From the NCBI GenBank assembly GCA_015207365.1, contig JADEXA010000022.1, positions 1 to 64,000 of the forward strand: a DNA stretch of 64,000 nt, in the 5' to 3' direction. The DNA comes from Vacuolonema iberomarrocanum LEGE 07170. Its GTDB lineage: Bacteria; Cyanobacteriota; Cyanobacteriia; Elainellales; Elainellaceae. The notes beneath the pieces are model-generated. The model saw only the letters and a program-made list of their open reading frames with translations, ran no database searches and had not been told where the DNA came from. The position numbers and the translations under genes are program-made. This document shows positions 33,880-42,931 of the stretch, one piece after another. Each line of letters starts with the position of its first letter. Position 1 is the first letter of the stretch.

Positions 33880-35433
33880 TCAGATTCGATCATTCGTATG
33901 AAGCTTTGCAACGGTTTCAAGCCTTGCAACGGTTTCAAGCGCTGTGATAACCCAGCATCCGTCAATATCATCGTGGTAGGCGATCGCCTTGATCGCAATA
34001 TGGCGGATCTGGCCACTTTTATGACGGAAGCGAAACACCGTACTCCCGATACCAGTGTCACAAACGCGTTGGTGGAATGGCTTCACGATAGTCACCCAAT
34101 CCTCAGGGAGAATCCTTTGTACCCATATGGCTGAAACTTGCGTCATCTCCTCAGCCGTATAGCCAAATACCCGTTCGCAGCCTGCAGAAATAAAATCGGT
34201 CGCTACCTCATCATTGGGATACAGACGAAAGCGCCCAATGGAAAAATCAAGGTCATCGAGCAACTGAGTCAGAGACTTTTCAGAGCGTTGCACTAACTCT
34301 TCGAGGGTCTTGCGATCGCTAACGTCGAGCGTGACCCCATCGACCACAACATCGCCTTGCGCATCACGATAAAAGTGGGCAATATTTTTCACCCAAAGTA
34401 CATCGCCATAGCGGTTGACAACGCGATATTCCAAATCCCAAGGATTTAGGGTACGGCTGTGCTCCCTCCGGTGTTCTTCGTACCATTGACGATCCTCAGG
34501 GTGAAGCTTTTGACACAATAAATAAGGGTCGTTCATGACCTGCTGAGGAGAATAGCCACTAATCTGTCGCTCGCCCTCACTGATATAGGGCAGTGAAATT
34601 TGTCCGTCCTTATGAAGAATGGCTCGATAAATTGCGCCCGGCACATTGGTCGCAATGCTTTCAATTTGTTGTTGCTGCTCCCATAGAGTCGCCTCGGATG
34701 CCTTTCGCTCAGTAATGTCGCGCACAAAGCTTTGAATACAAAGTTTCTCCTCATATTCAATGAGTTTTGCGCTAATTTCCACCGGAAAGGCTGTTCCATT
34801 CTTCCGGCGATAGGAGTCTTCGTACATCACATCGGCGTCAATTTCCATTCGCCGGATGAGGTTTTGCCAACGCTCAGCATCTGGTGTTGCTTCAATGTCA
34901 TGAATGGAGCGCTGGAGAAGATCTTGCCGCGTGTAACCGAGTTTACGAGCAGCCGCCCAGTTTGCATCCAAAATGCGATAGCTGGAGGCATCGAGAATCA
35001 AAATAATATCGCTAGCAGCCTCAAATAGCGTTCGATACTTGGCTTCAGACGCTTGTAGTGCAACTTCTGCCTGTTTTCGCTGGGTCACATCCTTCGCAAT
35101 GAATACAGCGGCTTCGATAACGCCATGAGAGCTATTGATAGGACTAAAGGTATACTCATAGTCCTTGACCGTGTTCTGATAAAACCTCGACAACCGAATC
35201 TCACCAATGGTGGGATGACCACTGGCAAAAATTTCACGATGATCGGCGCTGAGTTGCTGAATCACCTCTGGGGGTAAAGCGGTACTGCTCAGTGCCTGGC
35301 CGAGGAGTTGATCTCGACTGCTACCAAACGCTCGCGCCGTAATTTCGTTCAGATAAGTGAAGCGGCCTTCTCGGTCTTGAACAAAAACCAAATCCAGGGA
35401 GGCGAGCAAGACCTGGTCGATACTCTGGATCAT
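33880..35433 (-). CDS. Protein with four PAS domains and no output domain
   Basis: A 517-residue protein built almost wholly from PAS/PAC modules. They lie at about 5-125 ('DLVFVQDREGRFTYLNEITARAFG'-type start), 128-250 ('IILILDASSYRILDANWAAARKLG', DITERK end), 260-375 (a PAS_3-like fold with 'DGVTLDVSDRK') and 385-500 ('CERVFGYTAEEM'). The last 20 residues contain a short duplication ('LETVARLETVAK') encoded by a tandem 17-bp repeat. No kinase, cyclase or DNA-binding domain follows, so it either acts through a partner or has lost its output end. It is closely preceded by a small gene on the same strand. Confidence 0.87.
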   Translation of the reverse strand: MIQSIDQVLLASLDLVFVQDREGRFTYLNEITARAFGSSRDQLLGQALSSTALPPEVIQQLSADHREIFASGHPTIGEIRLSRFYQNTVKDYEYTFSPINSSHGVIEAAVFIAKDVTQRKQAEVALQASEAKYRTLFEAASDIILILDASSYRILDANWAAARKLGYTRQDLLQRSIHDIEATPDAERWQNLIRRMEIDADVMYEDSYRRKNGTAFPVEISAKLIEYEEKLCIQSFVRDITERKASEATLWEQQQQIESIATNVPGAIYRAILHKDGQISLPYISEGERQISGYSPQQVMNDPYLLCQKLHPEDRQWYEEHRREHSRTLNPWDLEYRVVNRYGDVLWVKNIAHFYRDAQGDVVVDGVTLDVSDRKTLEELVQRSEKSLTQLLDDLDFSIGRFRLYPNDEVATDFISAGCERVFGYTAEEMTQVSAIWVQRILPEDWVTIVKPFHQRVCDTGIGSTVFRFRHKSGQIRHIAIKAIAYHDDIDGCWVITALETVARLETVAKLHTNDRI

Positions 35434-35454
35434 TAACTGCTCCTATGCTGACGC

Positions 35455-35787
35455 TTAAAGCAGTGGTTGTGGCCTAAGCCGTTCGCGTATGTCTTCTTCA
35501 TGTTCTCCTGAGGGGGCATCAGAGAATAATGAAATGTTATCGCAAGAAACCTGGGCATCGACACTCACCCAAACACCATATCTGCGTGGTGATGCTGTGA
35601 TAATGCCTGACCATCCCTCGTTGTTCAGGCTCCAGCCGAGTGCAAATGCTTCACCGCGCTCTCCTACACTAAAATATCTCACGAGCTTTAAGAGTTGATG
35701 ATTGAGCACTAAACCTTCGTAGAGCCTACCATCATTGTGAAAAACAAAAGTTTTAACGATCGCTTCATCCAAGAGAATTGGGGCCAT
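35455..35787 (-). CDS. Conserved hypothetical protein upstream of the PAS sensor
   Basis: A 110-residue soluble protein ('LLDEAIVKTFVFHNDGRLYEG', 'GWSGIITASPRRYGVWVSVDAQVSC' in part). I do not recognise the family. It lies 21 bp before the PAS gene on the same strand, so they are probably co-transcribed and may work together. An ATG at 35808 would add seven residues; AGGTG precedes 35787. Confidence 0.6.
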   Translation of the reverse strand: MAPILLDEAIVKTFVFHNDGRLYEGLVLNHQLLKLVRYFSVGERGEAFALGWSLNNEGWSGIITASPRRYGVWVSVDAQVSCDNISLFSDAPSGEHEEDIRERLRPQPLL

Positions 35788-35809
35788 GAAGACACCTACG
35801 GATTGCATT

Positions 35810-36290
35810 GCGTGTATTTCACCCCAAGAATAGCTAACTTTTTCTTAGAACACAAAGATCTTCTTGAAAAATTTCCTAACTCGATATATTGACTATTCTT
35901 ATGTTGCAAGAAGACTAAGGAGTGATCCTCAACTGATCGTTAGATTTACTGGGAAGTAGCTCTATTAAACGGTTTGGAATGATCAATCATCTGAAATGAA
36001 ATTCTGATAGCCAGGTTATAGACACTCCATGTCTATTTATCTGTAAGTATTGAGTTGATTAGTGTGAGCGATATCAAATAACGTAGTCGACTTTACAGTC
36101 TTATTAATGGAGGGTTTAATTTGTTGCGAACCTATCTTTCCTCTGCGATATGAAAAGTTTGGTGTTGAGTTGAACTAAAAACATCGAGCTTTGCAGCCTG
36201 TTATACATGGTTAAATAAAGCATTTAGATTTGAGTTGGTATATAAGCTTTGATCTTTTCTAAGATTCCTATAAAACCAGACTAAAACCTA
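35810..36290. other. AT-rich intergenic region, no feature seen
   Basis: About 480 bp rich in A and T, without a convincing reading frame, RNA or repeat. Probably carries promoters for the flanking genes. Confidence 0.4.
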
Positions 36291-36294
36291 TTGT

Positions 36295-36606
36295 TTACAC
36301 ATCTTCTAGGGTTCGAAATCCAAGTAACCAAAGCATTCTTCTCTCAATTTTGATTTGATAATCAATGTAGAGTTCACCCTGCTCTTTAAGAGTTTTGTAT
36401 GTGAGTACTAGCTTTTCGAGCTGATTTATAGTTTCTGTGATGGGTTCATCATCGAGATACAAACTTTCGATGACTTCATTTAAATCTGCCAGTTCATGGG
36501 CTTTTAATCCGGCATTCTTAGCTACGATAAATCTCAGTTGTCCACGATACTTGTACAAAGTCTTGCGCAAACAATAAATTGCGCTAATCGATAATTTTTT
36601 ATTCAT
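36295..36606 (-). CDS. Small hypothetical protein
   Basis: A 103-residue, Lys/Leu/Glu-rich, probably all-helical protein ('LRKTLYKYRGQLRFIVAK', 'ETINQLEKLVLTYKTLKEQG'). Codon use is more AT-rich than its neighbours, which hints at acquired DNA. No family recognised. The frame is well kept and starts with MNKK, which favours a real gene. Confidence 0.5.
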   Translation of the reverse strand: MNKKLSISAIYCLRKTLYKYRGQLRFIVAKNAGLKAHELADLNEVIESLYLDDEPITETINQLEKLVLTYKTLKEQGELYIDYQIKIERRMLWLLGFRTLEDV

Positions 36607-37172
36607 TATCCAGCAAGAAATATGAGACCTTTGAGCCTCTAAAAACCGCTTAAATTCAAAAAGTTTTCAGCTTGCTGTGACTAGAAAGAATAGAACTGCA
36701 AAAAATCTTCTTTCCCATGGTTATATTGCAAGCGAGCACTCGTTTGAATGCAAGCAGATAGTGCAACGGAAACCATCGTCACCATGGGCGATCGCACAAG
36801 TTGATAAGATACAAGTTGATAAGATAAATGGACGAGGTGGGCCAAATGAAGCGAATAGGTAGACCCTGAAAGCTGAACAGTAGACGGAGAGGGTATCTGA
36901 GAAAAATACTCAATGAACGAACGCCCAAGTGTCTAAGCTGGATGCAATACAGATAATACGATTCTATATCTGCAAAAACGCTATCTCATCCTCTGAGTCA
37001 ATATTCATGGAAATTTCACAATTGCGGATGTTGAGCGCTATTGTCTGTGGCTAAGTAGTACCCAGAACGCGGCTGTTACATCTGTGTTAGAAACACTGCG
37101 GGGAAAAAGGGGGCGTGATAGGGTGACGGGGTATTTAAGGAACGTGCGATCGCCCCAAAAGGAAGAACTGCA
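36607..37172. other. Intergenic region with a 16-bp tandem duplication
   Basis: ACAAGTTGATAAGAT occurs twice in tandem at about 36797-36826. A weak plus-strand frame (36677-36862) runs across the duplication and has no supporting features. Nothing else was seen before the frmA promoter region. Confidence 0.4.
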
Positions 37173-38282
37173 ATGGACGTGAAAGCTGCCGTAGCGCTGG
37201 AAGCTGGGAAGCCCCTGAGTATCGAAACGATTCAGCTAGACGGCCCAAGAGCTGGGGAAGTACTGGTAGAAATCAAAGCCACAGGCATTTGCCATACCGA
37301 TGCCTACACCCTGTCTGGAGCCGATCCAGAAGGCTTGTTCCCCGCTGTCCTGGGGCACGAGGGCGCAGGGATTGTTGTAGACGTAGGGCCTGACGTCAAA
37401 AGCCTGAAACCAGGCGACCATGTGATTCCTCTCTATGTTCCTGAATGTCGTAACTGCGAGTATTGCCTCAGCGGCAAGACCAACCTCTGCCAAGCCATCC
37501 GATTGACCCAAGGTAAAGGATTGATGCCCGATGGCAGTAGTCGCTTTTCGTTGGATGGGCAGAAGCTGTTTCACTACATGGGTACGTCAACCTTTGCGAA
37601 CTACACCGTTGTGCCCGAAATCGCACTGGCCAAGATTCGTGAAGATGCCCCCTTCGAGAAGGTTTGCTATATCGGCTGTGGCGTAACGACGGGCATTGGC
37701 GCGGTAATCAACACGGCAAAAGTGGAACCTGGCTCGAATGTGATTGTGTTTGGTTTGGGTGGCATTGGGCTGAATGTGATTCAGGCTTGCCGCATGGTGG
37801 GAGCCAATATGATTGTAGGGGTGGATCTCAACTCCAAGAAGCAGGCGATCGCCGAAACGTTTGGTATGACTCACTTCGTCAACCCTAAAGACGTAGACGG
37901 GGATCTGGTTCCCTATCTCGTGGAGTTGACCAAAGGTGGAGCCGACTACACCTTTGAATGCATCGGTAACGTCAAGGTCATGCGTCAGGCATTGGAATCC
38001 TGCCATAAAGGGTGGGGCGAGAGCATCATCATCGGTGTGGCCGGTGCTGGTCAAGAAATCAGCACCCGTCCGTTCCAGCTAGTGACGGGGCGTGTTTGGC
38101 GAGGCACGGCCTTCGGCGGCGCGAAGGGGCGCACCGATGTCCCCACAATCGTGGATTGGTACATGGATGGCAAAATTAATATTGACGATCTGATTACCCA
38201 TGTGATGCCGCTAGATCAGATTAACCATGCCTTCGACTTGATGCATGAAGGGGAATCCATCCGCTCTGTTGTGACATTCTGA
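37173..38282 (+). CDS. frmA: S-(hydroxymethyl)glutathione dehydrogenase (class III alcohol dehydrogenase)
   Basis: A 369-residue zinc, NAD-dependent dehydrogenase that oxidises the formaldehyde-glutathione adduct to S-formylglutathione. '[18 protein letters not shown]' holds a catalytic zinc Cys, 'LGHEGAGIV' the His-Glu, and '[15 protein letters not shown]' the structural zinc site. '[11 protein letters not shown]' is the Rossmann motif. Class III identity is supported by '[21 protein letters not shown]'. The next enzyme of the pathway follows 13 bp later. Confidence 0.95.
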   Translation: MDVKAAVALEAGKPLSIETIQLDGPRAGEVLVEIKATGICHTDAYTLSGADPEGLFPAVLGHEGAGIVVDVGPDVKSLKPGDHVIPLYVPECRNCEYCLSGKTNLCQAIRLTQGKGLMPDGSSRFSLDGQKLFHYMGTSTFANYTVVPEIALAKIREDAPFEKVCYIGCGVTTGIGAVINTAKVEPGSNVIVFGLGGIGLNVIQACRMVGANMIVGVDLNSKKQAIAETFGMTHFVNPKDVDGDLVPYLVELTKGGADYTFECIGNVKVMRQALESCHKGWGESIIIGVAGAGQEISTRPFQLVTGRVWRGTAFGGAKGRTDVPTIVDWYMDGKINIDDLITHVMPLDQINHAFDLMHEGESIRSVVTF

Positions 38283-38295
38283 ATCATCCTTTGCT

Positions 38296-39156
38296 ATGAG
38301 TTCTGACCTGACTGTGCTCAATACCCACCAGTGTTTTGGTGGAAAATTGGGCTTTTACCAGCATGAGTCGTCTGCCTGCAATAGCTCCATGCGATTTGCG
38401 GTCTATCAACCACCCCAGACGAATGACCAGCCCTTGCCCGTGCTCTACTTCCTCTCGGGGCTGACCTGCACCGAAGAAAACTTCATGGTGAAAGCCGGGG
38501 CACAACGCTATGCTGCCGAACAAGGGCTGATCCTGGTTGCCCCCGACACCAGCCCTCGCAATACAGGGACGCCTGGGGAAGATGACGACTGGGATTTTGG
38601 TACCGGGGCGGGCTTTTACCTCAACGCTACGGAGAAACCCTGGAGCCAGCATTATCGGATGTATGACTATGTCGTCGAAGAACTGCCCCAAGTGATGGCG
38701 GCAAATTTTGCTGTGAAGAGCGATCGCCAAGGTATCTTTGGCCATTCGATGGGTGGCCATGGCGCATTGATCTGCGCGTTAAGGAATCCCGATCGCTACC
38801 TTTCCCTCTCTGCCTATGCGCCCATCGCTGCCCCGACCCAGTGCCCTTGGGGGCAAACATCCTTCAGCCGCTACCTGGGTTCTGACACCTCAACCTGGAC
38901 GGCCTATGATGCCACGGAGCTAATGCTGGCGAACAGCGGGTGGAAGAGCGATCGCTCCATTCTCATTGACCAGGGCGATGCCGATACCTTCTTGCACCAA
39001 CAGCAACTCCTCCCCGAAACGTTTGAAGCCGCCTGCCAGCAAGTGGGACAACCCCTCACCCTCCGCATGCAACCGGGCTATGACCATGGCTACTACTTCA
39101 TCGCCACGTTCGTAGAAGACCATATTCGCCACCATGCCGCTGTCCTTTGCCACTAG
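38296..39156 (+). CDS. frmB: S-formylglutathione hydrolase
   Basis: A 286-residue esterase-D-like alpha/beta hydrolase converting S-formylglutathione to formate and glutathione. The nucleophile elbow is 'GHSMGGHGAL' (Ser about residue 151), the Asp lies in 'LIDQGDADTFL' and the His in 'GYDHGYYFIATF'. 'PVLYFLSGLTCTEENFMVKAGAQRYAAE' (seen in part) is diagnostic. It forms a two-gene operon with frmA for formaldehyde detoxification, which could also serve C1 by-products of methylated phosphonate or amine breakdown (inference). Confidence 0.95.
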   Translation: MSSDLTVLNTHQCFGGKLGFYQHESSACNSSMRFAVYQPPQTNDQPLPVLYFLSGLTCTEENFMVKAGAQRYAAEQGLILVAPDTSPRNTGTPGEDDDWDFGTGAGFYLNATEKPWSQHYRMYDYVVEELPQVMAANFAVKSDRQGIFGHSMGGHGALICALRNPDRYLSLSAYAPIAAPTQCPWGQTSFSRYLGSDTSTWTAYDATELMLANSGWKSDRSILIDQGDADTFLHQQQLLPETFEAACQQVGQPLTLRMQPGYDHGYYFIATFVEDHIRHHAAVLCH

Positions 39157-39211
39157 CCCTTTGGCCACAACAGGTCTGTAGATCCCCAAATCGAGGCTGT
39201 AGAACCCGGCA

Positions 39212-39682
39212 TCAAAGCTTCCTTGAGCGATCCCCCATCTCTTGCTGCACCGAGGGATGAAGAAGCACCTTCCAGACTGCAGCATACGGGTGAACGGCTT
39301 GGACTGGCTGGCGATCGCGGACGAGCGATCGCCCCTCATTCGCCCATTGAAAAATCGAGCCTTCCAGGTTCATGGCTTGTGAAAAACCTGCGTCTTGAAG
39401 CTGCTGCACAAACTGGGCAGAACGATAGCCGACCGAGCAGTAGGCGACAATCGGTGTATTCGTTTCGATGGGTAGATGGCGGACGGCATCTAGGGTGGGA
39501 GCATGATGGGCGTTGGGTAAGTGACTGACGGCAAACTCCTCGGCATCTCGCACATCCAGCAACACAGGCGGATTGGGTTGTGTCAGCCAGGTTGCCAGAG
39601 CCTCTGTAGAAATGAAGCGGATGCCCAGAAAACGCCACCGCACGAGCCGTCGGATAATCTTCCAGGCAAGGGATCGAGCCAT
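39212..39682 (-). CDS. Rhodanese-domain protein
   Basis: A 156-residue single-domain sulfurtransferase-like protein. The active-site loop 'AYCSVGYRSA' contains the catalytic Cys, and 'VLLDVRDAEEFAVSHLPNAHH' is the CH2A-like motif. A short basic N-terminus ('MARSLAWKIIRRLVRWRFLG') precedes the fold; the ATG at 39682 is chosen because the longer frame to 39820 adds unrelated sequence. Physiological substrate is unknown. It converges on frmB. Confidence 0.85.
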   Translation of the reverse strand: MARSLAWKIIRRLVRWRFLGIRFISTEALATWLTQPNPPVLLDVRDAEEFAVSHLPNAHHAPTLDAVRHLPIETNTPIVAYCSVGYRSAQFVQQLQDAGFSQAMNLEGSIFQWANEGRSLVRDRQPVQAVHPYAAVWKVLLHPSVQQEMGDRSRKL

Positions 39683-40068
39683 AGCTTTACTCAGGAAACC
39701 ATCCCATGTGAAGACTGGGAAGCTCATTAGGGCGATCGATGGTAAGGAGCATGTCGTCGGAGCCATAGCTATAGTCATGCTAGCTACCAGCTCCATAGAT
39801 GACTGTTTCCAGCCGCTCAAAGTCTGTAGACTAAGGACGAGTTGATAGAAGAGAACGCAAGATTTCCATTTACAACTAGGCGACTGGCTTATTGTGGATA
39901 CTGAGATATCCGACTCGTCCCCAACGACACTCTAGATCACTTTAGGAAGCGATCGCCTCAATCTGAGGAAGACATACAGTGTTTCGAGGAAAATGTTGTC
40001 TTGGGGAAATCTGAACTTGTCCGTTCAGCCGTGAAAGAGGGATGCATTGCCAACCTTGTAGGAGCCGT
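39683..40068. other. Intergenic region, no feature seen
   Basis: A 386-bp divergent spacer. Apart from a possible N-terminal extension of the rhodanese gene (to 39820), I see no gene, RNA or repeat. GTAGGAG at 40058-40064 is the ribosome-binding site of the next gene. Confidence 0.35.
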
Positions 40069-40767
40069 ATGGTGGATTTTGCGCTGTGGGATGAGTTGCT
40101 ACACACCTATGTCGATGAAGCAGGCAGAGTCGCCTATGATCGCTGGCAACAGGAAGCGATCGCAGCGCTAGATGATTGGTTGGAATCCCTGCGCGGGACA
40201 GCACTGAGCAAATTTCCAGGAGATGAGCAGTTGGCGTTGTTGATCAATGTCTACAATGCGCTGACCATTCGGCAAGTGTTGGATCATTACCCTATCGACT
40301 CGGTGTTTCCAAAAGTCTGGGGTGTACCAAATCTATGGTCATTCTGGCGCTTTTTCACGCGATCGCTCTACGCCCTAGAAGAAGAACCCCTCAGCCTCAA
40401 CCAGATTGAACATGGGATCTTGCGCCGTTGGTTTCGAGAACCGCGCATTCACTTTGCGCTGGTTTGTGCCTCTTTGGGTTGCCCACAGCTCCGCAGCGAA
40501 GCCTATTGGGGCGATCGCGTCAAAACTCAACTGGAGGAAGATGCTCAGCGCTTTATCCACAACCCCAACAAGGTTCATTATGTTGGTGAAACCGACACGC
40601 TATATTGCAGCAAGATTTTCCGCTGGTATGGTCGCGATTTTCTTCAAGTTTCTGAATCTATTCCGGCCTATATCGGCCAATATTTACCCGAGGTTCGTGC
40701 AGCAGAGTCGTTGACGATCCGCTATCTCCCTTACGACTGGAGCCTGAATCAACGCACCTCTTCATAG
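40069..40767 (+). CDS. DUF547 domain protein
   Basis: A 232-residue protein of the DUF547 family. The core 'LALLINVYNALTIRQVLDHYP' (residues about 54-75) is the family hallmark, with 'HFALVCASLGCPQLRSEAY' holding conserved Cys residues (suggesting a thiol-based active site) and 'SKIFRWYGRDF' near the end. The biochemical role is not known. The ATG at 40069 has GGAG five bases upstream. Its last 19 bases overlap the end of the convergent glycosyltransferase gene. Confidence 0.87.
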   Translation: MVDFALWDELLHTYVDEAGRVAYDRWQQEAIAALDDWLESLRGTALSKFPGDEQLALLINVYNALTIRQVLDHYPIDSVFPKVWGVPNLWSFWRFFTRSLYALEEEPLSLNQIEHGILRRWFREPRIHFALVCASLGCPQLRSEAYWGDRVKTQLEEDAQRFIHNPNKVHYVGETDTLYCSKIFRWYGRDFLQVSESIPAYIGQYLPEVRAAESLTIRYLPYDWSLNQRTSS

Positions 40768-41480
40768 AAGCGCTTTAAAGTTTTTGAGGATACCCCCAAA
40801 CCCCAGAGAAAGCCCACCGTTGCATAAATCAAGTTGGATTTAAGGGCACCCCATTTAGCAACACGGCGATCGCACGACTGCACGACGCGATTCACCTGTC
40901 GGATCTCTCCAAAGCGACAGAGCTTAAGGCATAGATCCGCCTCCTCCATAATTTCCAACGTCGGATCAAAGCCTCCACAGCGCAGAAAATCATCGCGTCG
41001 ACAAAACATCACCTGATCGCCAAACAGCAGACGCAAGCCGTTGCGAAAGAATAGATGGGGACGGAAGAGTAGCGGAGCATAATAGGTTTTCAGGACGTTG
41101 TGGAAACTGGTACTCCAGCGGGTGGTTTGGTGCCCTGTCATTAGGGAAATAAAGCCCCCACAGGCAATCGTCGGGTTAGTCAGGGTCTTCTCGATAACTG
41201 CCATGCCATCATCGGGAACCAGCGTATCGGCATGTAAGAAGCAGAGAATCGACCCAGTCGCCTTTGCCGCTCCCAGGTTCATCTGGCTAGAGCGGCGGGC
41301 TTGGGGAGCCTGTAGAAGGGTGACGGGAAACTGAGTGGCGATCGCCTGGGTGCCATCGGTACTGCCGCCATCAACGATCAAAATTTCCTGGGGTGCTGGG
41401 TGCAAGATGTTGAGGCAGCGCAAGGTGCGTTCCAGGCATTGCGCCTCGTTCAGCGTGGGAATGATAATTGAGACCGTCAT
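40749..41480 (-). CDS. Family 2 glycosyltransferase (TIGR04283-like)
   Basis: A 243-residue GT-A enzyme: 'SIIIPTLNEAQCLERTL', 'ILIVDGGSTDGT', 'ARRSSQMNLGAAKATGSILCFLHADT' (the DXD-like metal site is 'HADT') and 'GGFDPTLEIMEEADLCLKL'. The C-terminus has one amphipathic or membrane helix. This subgroup is often linked to carotenoid or lipid glycosylation or to unknown sugar transfer; the acceptor is unknown. The ATG at 41480 is chosen, leaving 15 bp to the divergent methyltransferase gene, so the two promoters must overlap the opposite coding region. Confidence 0.87.
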   Translation of the reverse strand: MTVSIIIPTLNEAQCLERTLRCLNILHPAPQEILIVDGGSTDGTQAIATQFPVTLLQAPQARRSSQMNLGAAKATGSILCFLHADTLVPDDGMAVIEKTLTNPTIACGGFISLMTGHQTTRWSTSFHNVLKTYYAPLLFRPHLFFRNGLRLLFGDQVMFCRRDDFLRCGGFDPTLEIMEEADLCLKLCRFGEIRQVNRVVQSCDRRVAKWGALKSNLIYATVGFLWGLGVSSKTLKRFYEEVR

Positions 41481-41495
41481 CCTTCTCCAAATTCT

Positions 41496-42236
41496 ATGCA
41501 GCGTAACAATCTCGCGTTTTATGACCAACAAGCGGCACAGTGGTGGGATGAAGCCGCTACGGTCTATCCCCTCCGCCGCCTTAATCCTCTACGTTTCCAG
41601 TACTTTGATCGTTACATATCCACATGGAATGGACTATCAGTGCTGGACGTGGGTTGTGGGGGTGGCTATACCTGTGAGTTTTTGACCCAACGTGGCGCAA
41701 AGGTTTGGGGAATCGACCAGTCGGCAGCTTGTATCCAGACCGCACAGACTCACGCAACGGCAGAAGGGCTAGCGATCGCCTACAAGCAGGGACTAGCTGA
41801 ACAACTCCCATTTGAGTCAGGGCAATTTGATGTCGTGGTCTGCGTCGATGTGCTGGAGCATGTGGAGAATCCGAAGCAGGCGATCGCCGAGATCAGCCGC
41901 GTCCTGAAGCCGGGCGGGTGCTTCTGCTTCGACACCATCAACCGCACTTGGCAATCCCGTCTGGTGATGATCACCCTATTGGAAGATCTGCTGCGAGAGA
42001 TCCCACGTGGCATTCACGATTGGCGGAAGTTCGTCACTCCGGACGAGGTGCAGGGGCATATGGCATCGGCGGGATTGGAGGCGATCGCCATTAATGGCTT
42101 CAATCTCTTCGGTAGCACCGTCGGCGAAAAATTTGAGGCATTGCGCCACTACTGGCGTACAGGAGAATTTCGCGTACGGTTCGATGCGGACACTTCCATC
42201 ATGTTCATTGGTTTGGGGCAGAAGCGTTTGGAGTAA
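41496..42236 (+). CDS. UbiG-like SAM-dependent methyltransferase
   Basis: A 246-residue class I methyltransferase. 'VLDVGCGGGYTCEFLTQRGAKVWGID' (seen in part) is motif I, 'FDVVVCVDVLEHV' motif II and 'VLKPGGCFCFDTINRT' motif III. The pattern '...DTINRTW' is typical of UbiG (3-demethylubiquinone methyltransferase). Cyanobacteria make plastoquinone rather than ubiquinone, so the true substrate is open. A four-residue block 'FYDQQAAQWWDE' at the start agrees with the UbiG N-terminus. Confidence 0.83.
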   Translation: MQRNNLAFYDQQAAQWWDEAATVYPLRRLNPLRFQYFDRYISTWNGLSVLDVGCGGGYTCEFLTQRGAKVWGIDQSAACIQTAQTHATAEGLAIAYKQGLAEQLPFESGQFDVVVCVDVLEHVENPKQAIAEISRVLKPGGCFCFDTINRTWQSRLVMITLLEDLLREIPRGIHDWRKFVTPDEVQGHMASAGLEAIAINGFNLFGSTVGEKFEALRHYWRTGEFRVRFDADTSIMFIGLGQKRLE

Positions 42237-42299
42237 TGGGAACGCAGATGAACGCGGATGGACGCAGATAGAAGACAACGCACCTTGCTATCGAGTCTT

Positions 42300-42776
42300 T
42301 CAGGCTTCGCTGGGGTTAATTTGCATCATCTGCCAAGTGACATAGGTCCCAATGGGGCTCCAGAGTAAATAGGGAATGAGCAGATAGCCAGCGGGCTTGG
42401 AGATGGGGAAGACAAAAAAGGCGAGGGCGATCGCAATCACTAACCCAGATGCACCAATCCAGAACCCAACCCGCAAACGCCGAGTCATCAGCATGGCCGG
42501 AGTATAAGCCAGCGTAATCAGCTCCAGCACAAGGTAACCCGCCATCAGCCGCCAGATAGTAGCGGTGCCGGGAGCCATGTTCCAGACCAGGCTGGCCGAA
42601 ATAGCGCCACAGGTGAAAATCATCGTCCAGATGAAGGGGATGGCCCATTCAAACGTGAGCCAGTCGGGGCGCTCCAGTCGACGAAACCACTGGGCACCCG
42701 TTCGATCAACGAGACTGCCGATCAGCAAGGCTAGACCAAAAGCAACGCCGCCGATCACGAGCCAAGACGGGATCAT
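42300..42776 (-). CDS. TspO/MBR family protein
   Basis: A 158-residue membrane protein with five helices. Characteristic blocks are 'PDWLTFEWAIPFIWTMIF', 'CGAISASLVW' and 'PYLLWSPIGTYVTWQMMQINPS'. TspO proteins bind porphyrins and respond to light, oxygen or salt stress. Start 42776 has GAGGAGGT seven bases upstream; the open frame extends to 42797 without such support. It lies downstream of psbD on the same strand but behind a terminator. Confidence 0.8.
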   Translation of the reverse strand: MIPSWLVIGGVAFGLALLIGSLVDRTGAQWFRRLERPDWLTFEWAIPFIWTMIFTCGAISASLVWNMAPGTATIWRLMAGYLVLELITLAYTPAMLMTRRLRVGFWIGASGLVIAIALAFFVFPISKPAGYLLIPYLLWSPIGTYVTWQMMQINPSEA

Positions 42777-42883
42777 AATTACCTCCTCATGCAACATTGC
42801 CAGGACTCCTACAAGACTTGCGTAGGTCTAAGTGCGAAAATCACGACACATCCTGGCGGCATCATAGAATATCGCCCATCAAA

Positions 42884-42911
42884 AAAGCCTCCACTTGTCG
42901 GTGGAGGCTTT
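42884..42911 (-). terminator. psbD terminator
   Basis: Perfect 11-bp stem AAAGCCTCCAC / GTGGAGGCTTT with a six-base loop. On the minus strand it is followed by six T. It lies 20 bp past the psbD stop and closes the gene as a single-cistron unit. Confidence 0.93.
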
Positions 42912-42931
42912 GATTGAACCCAACAATTCCC

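Noticed and set aside
33712..34134. Plus-strand 140-codon frame
   Set aside because: It is antisense to the PAS gene and crosses the D palindrome; no protein-like features.
36677..36862. Small plus-strand frame of 61 codons
   Set aside because: It crosses a 16-bp tandem duplication, has no ribosome-binding site and no recognisable features.
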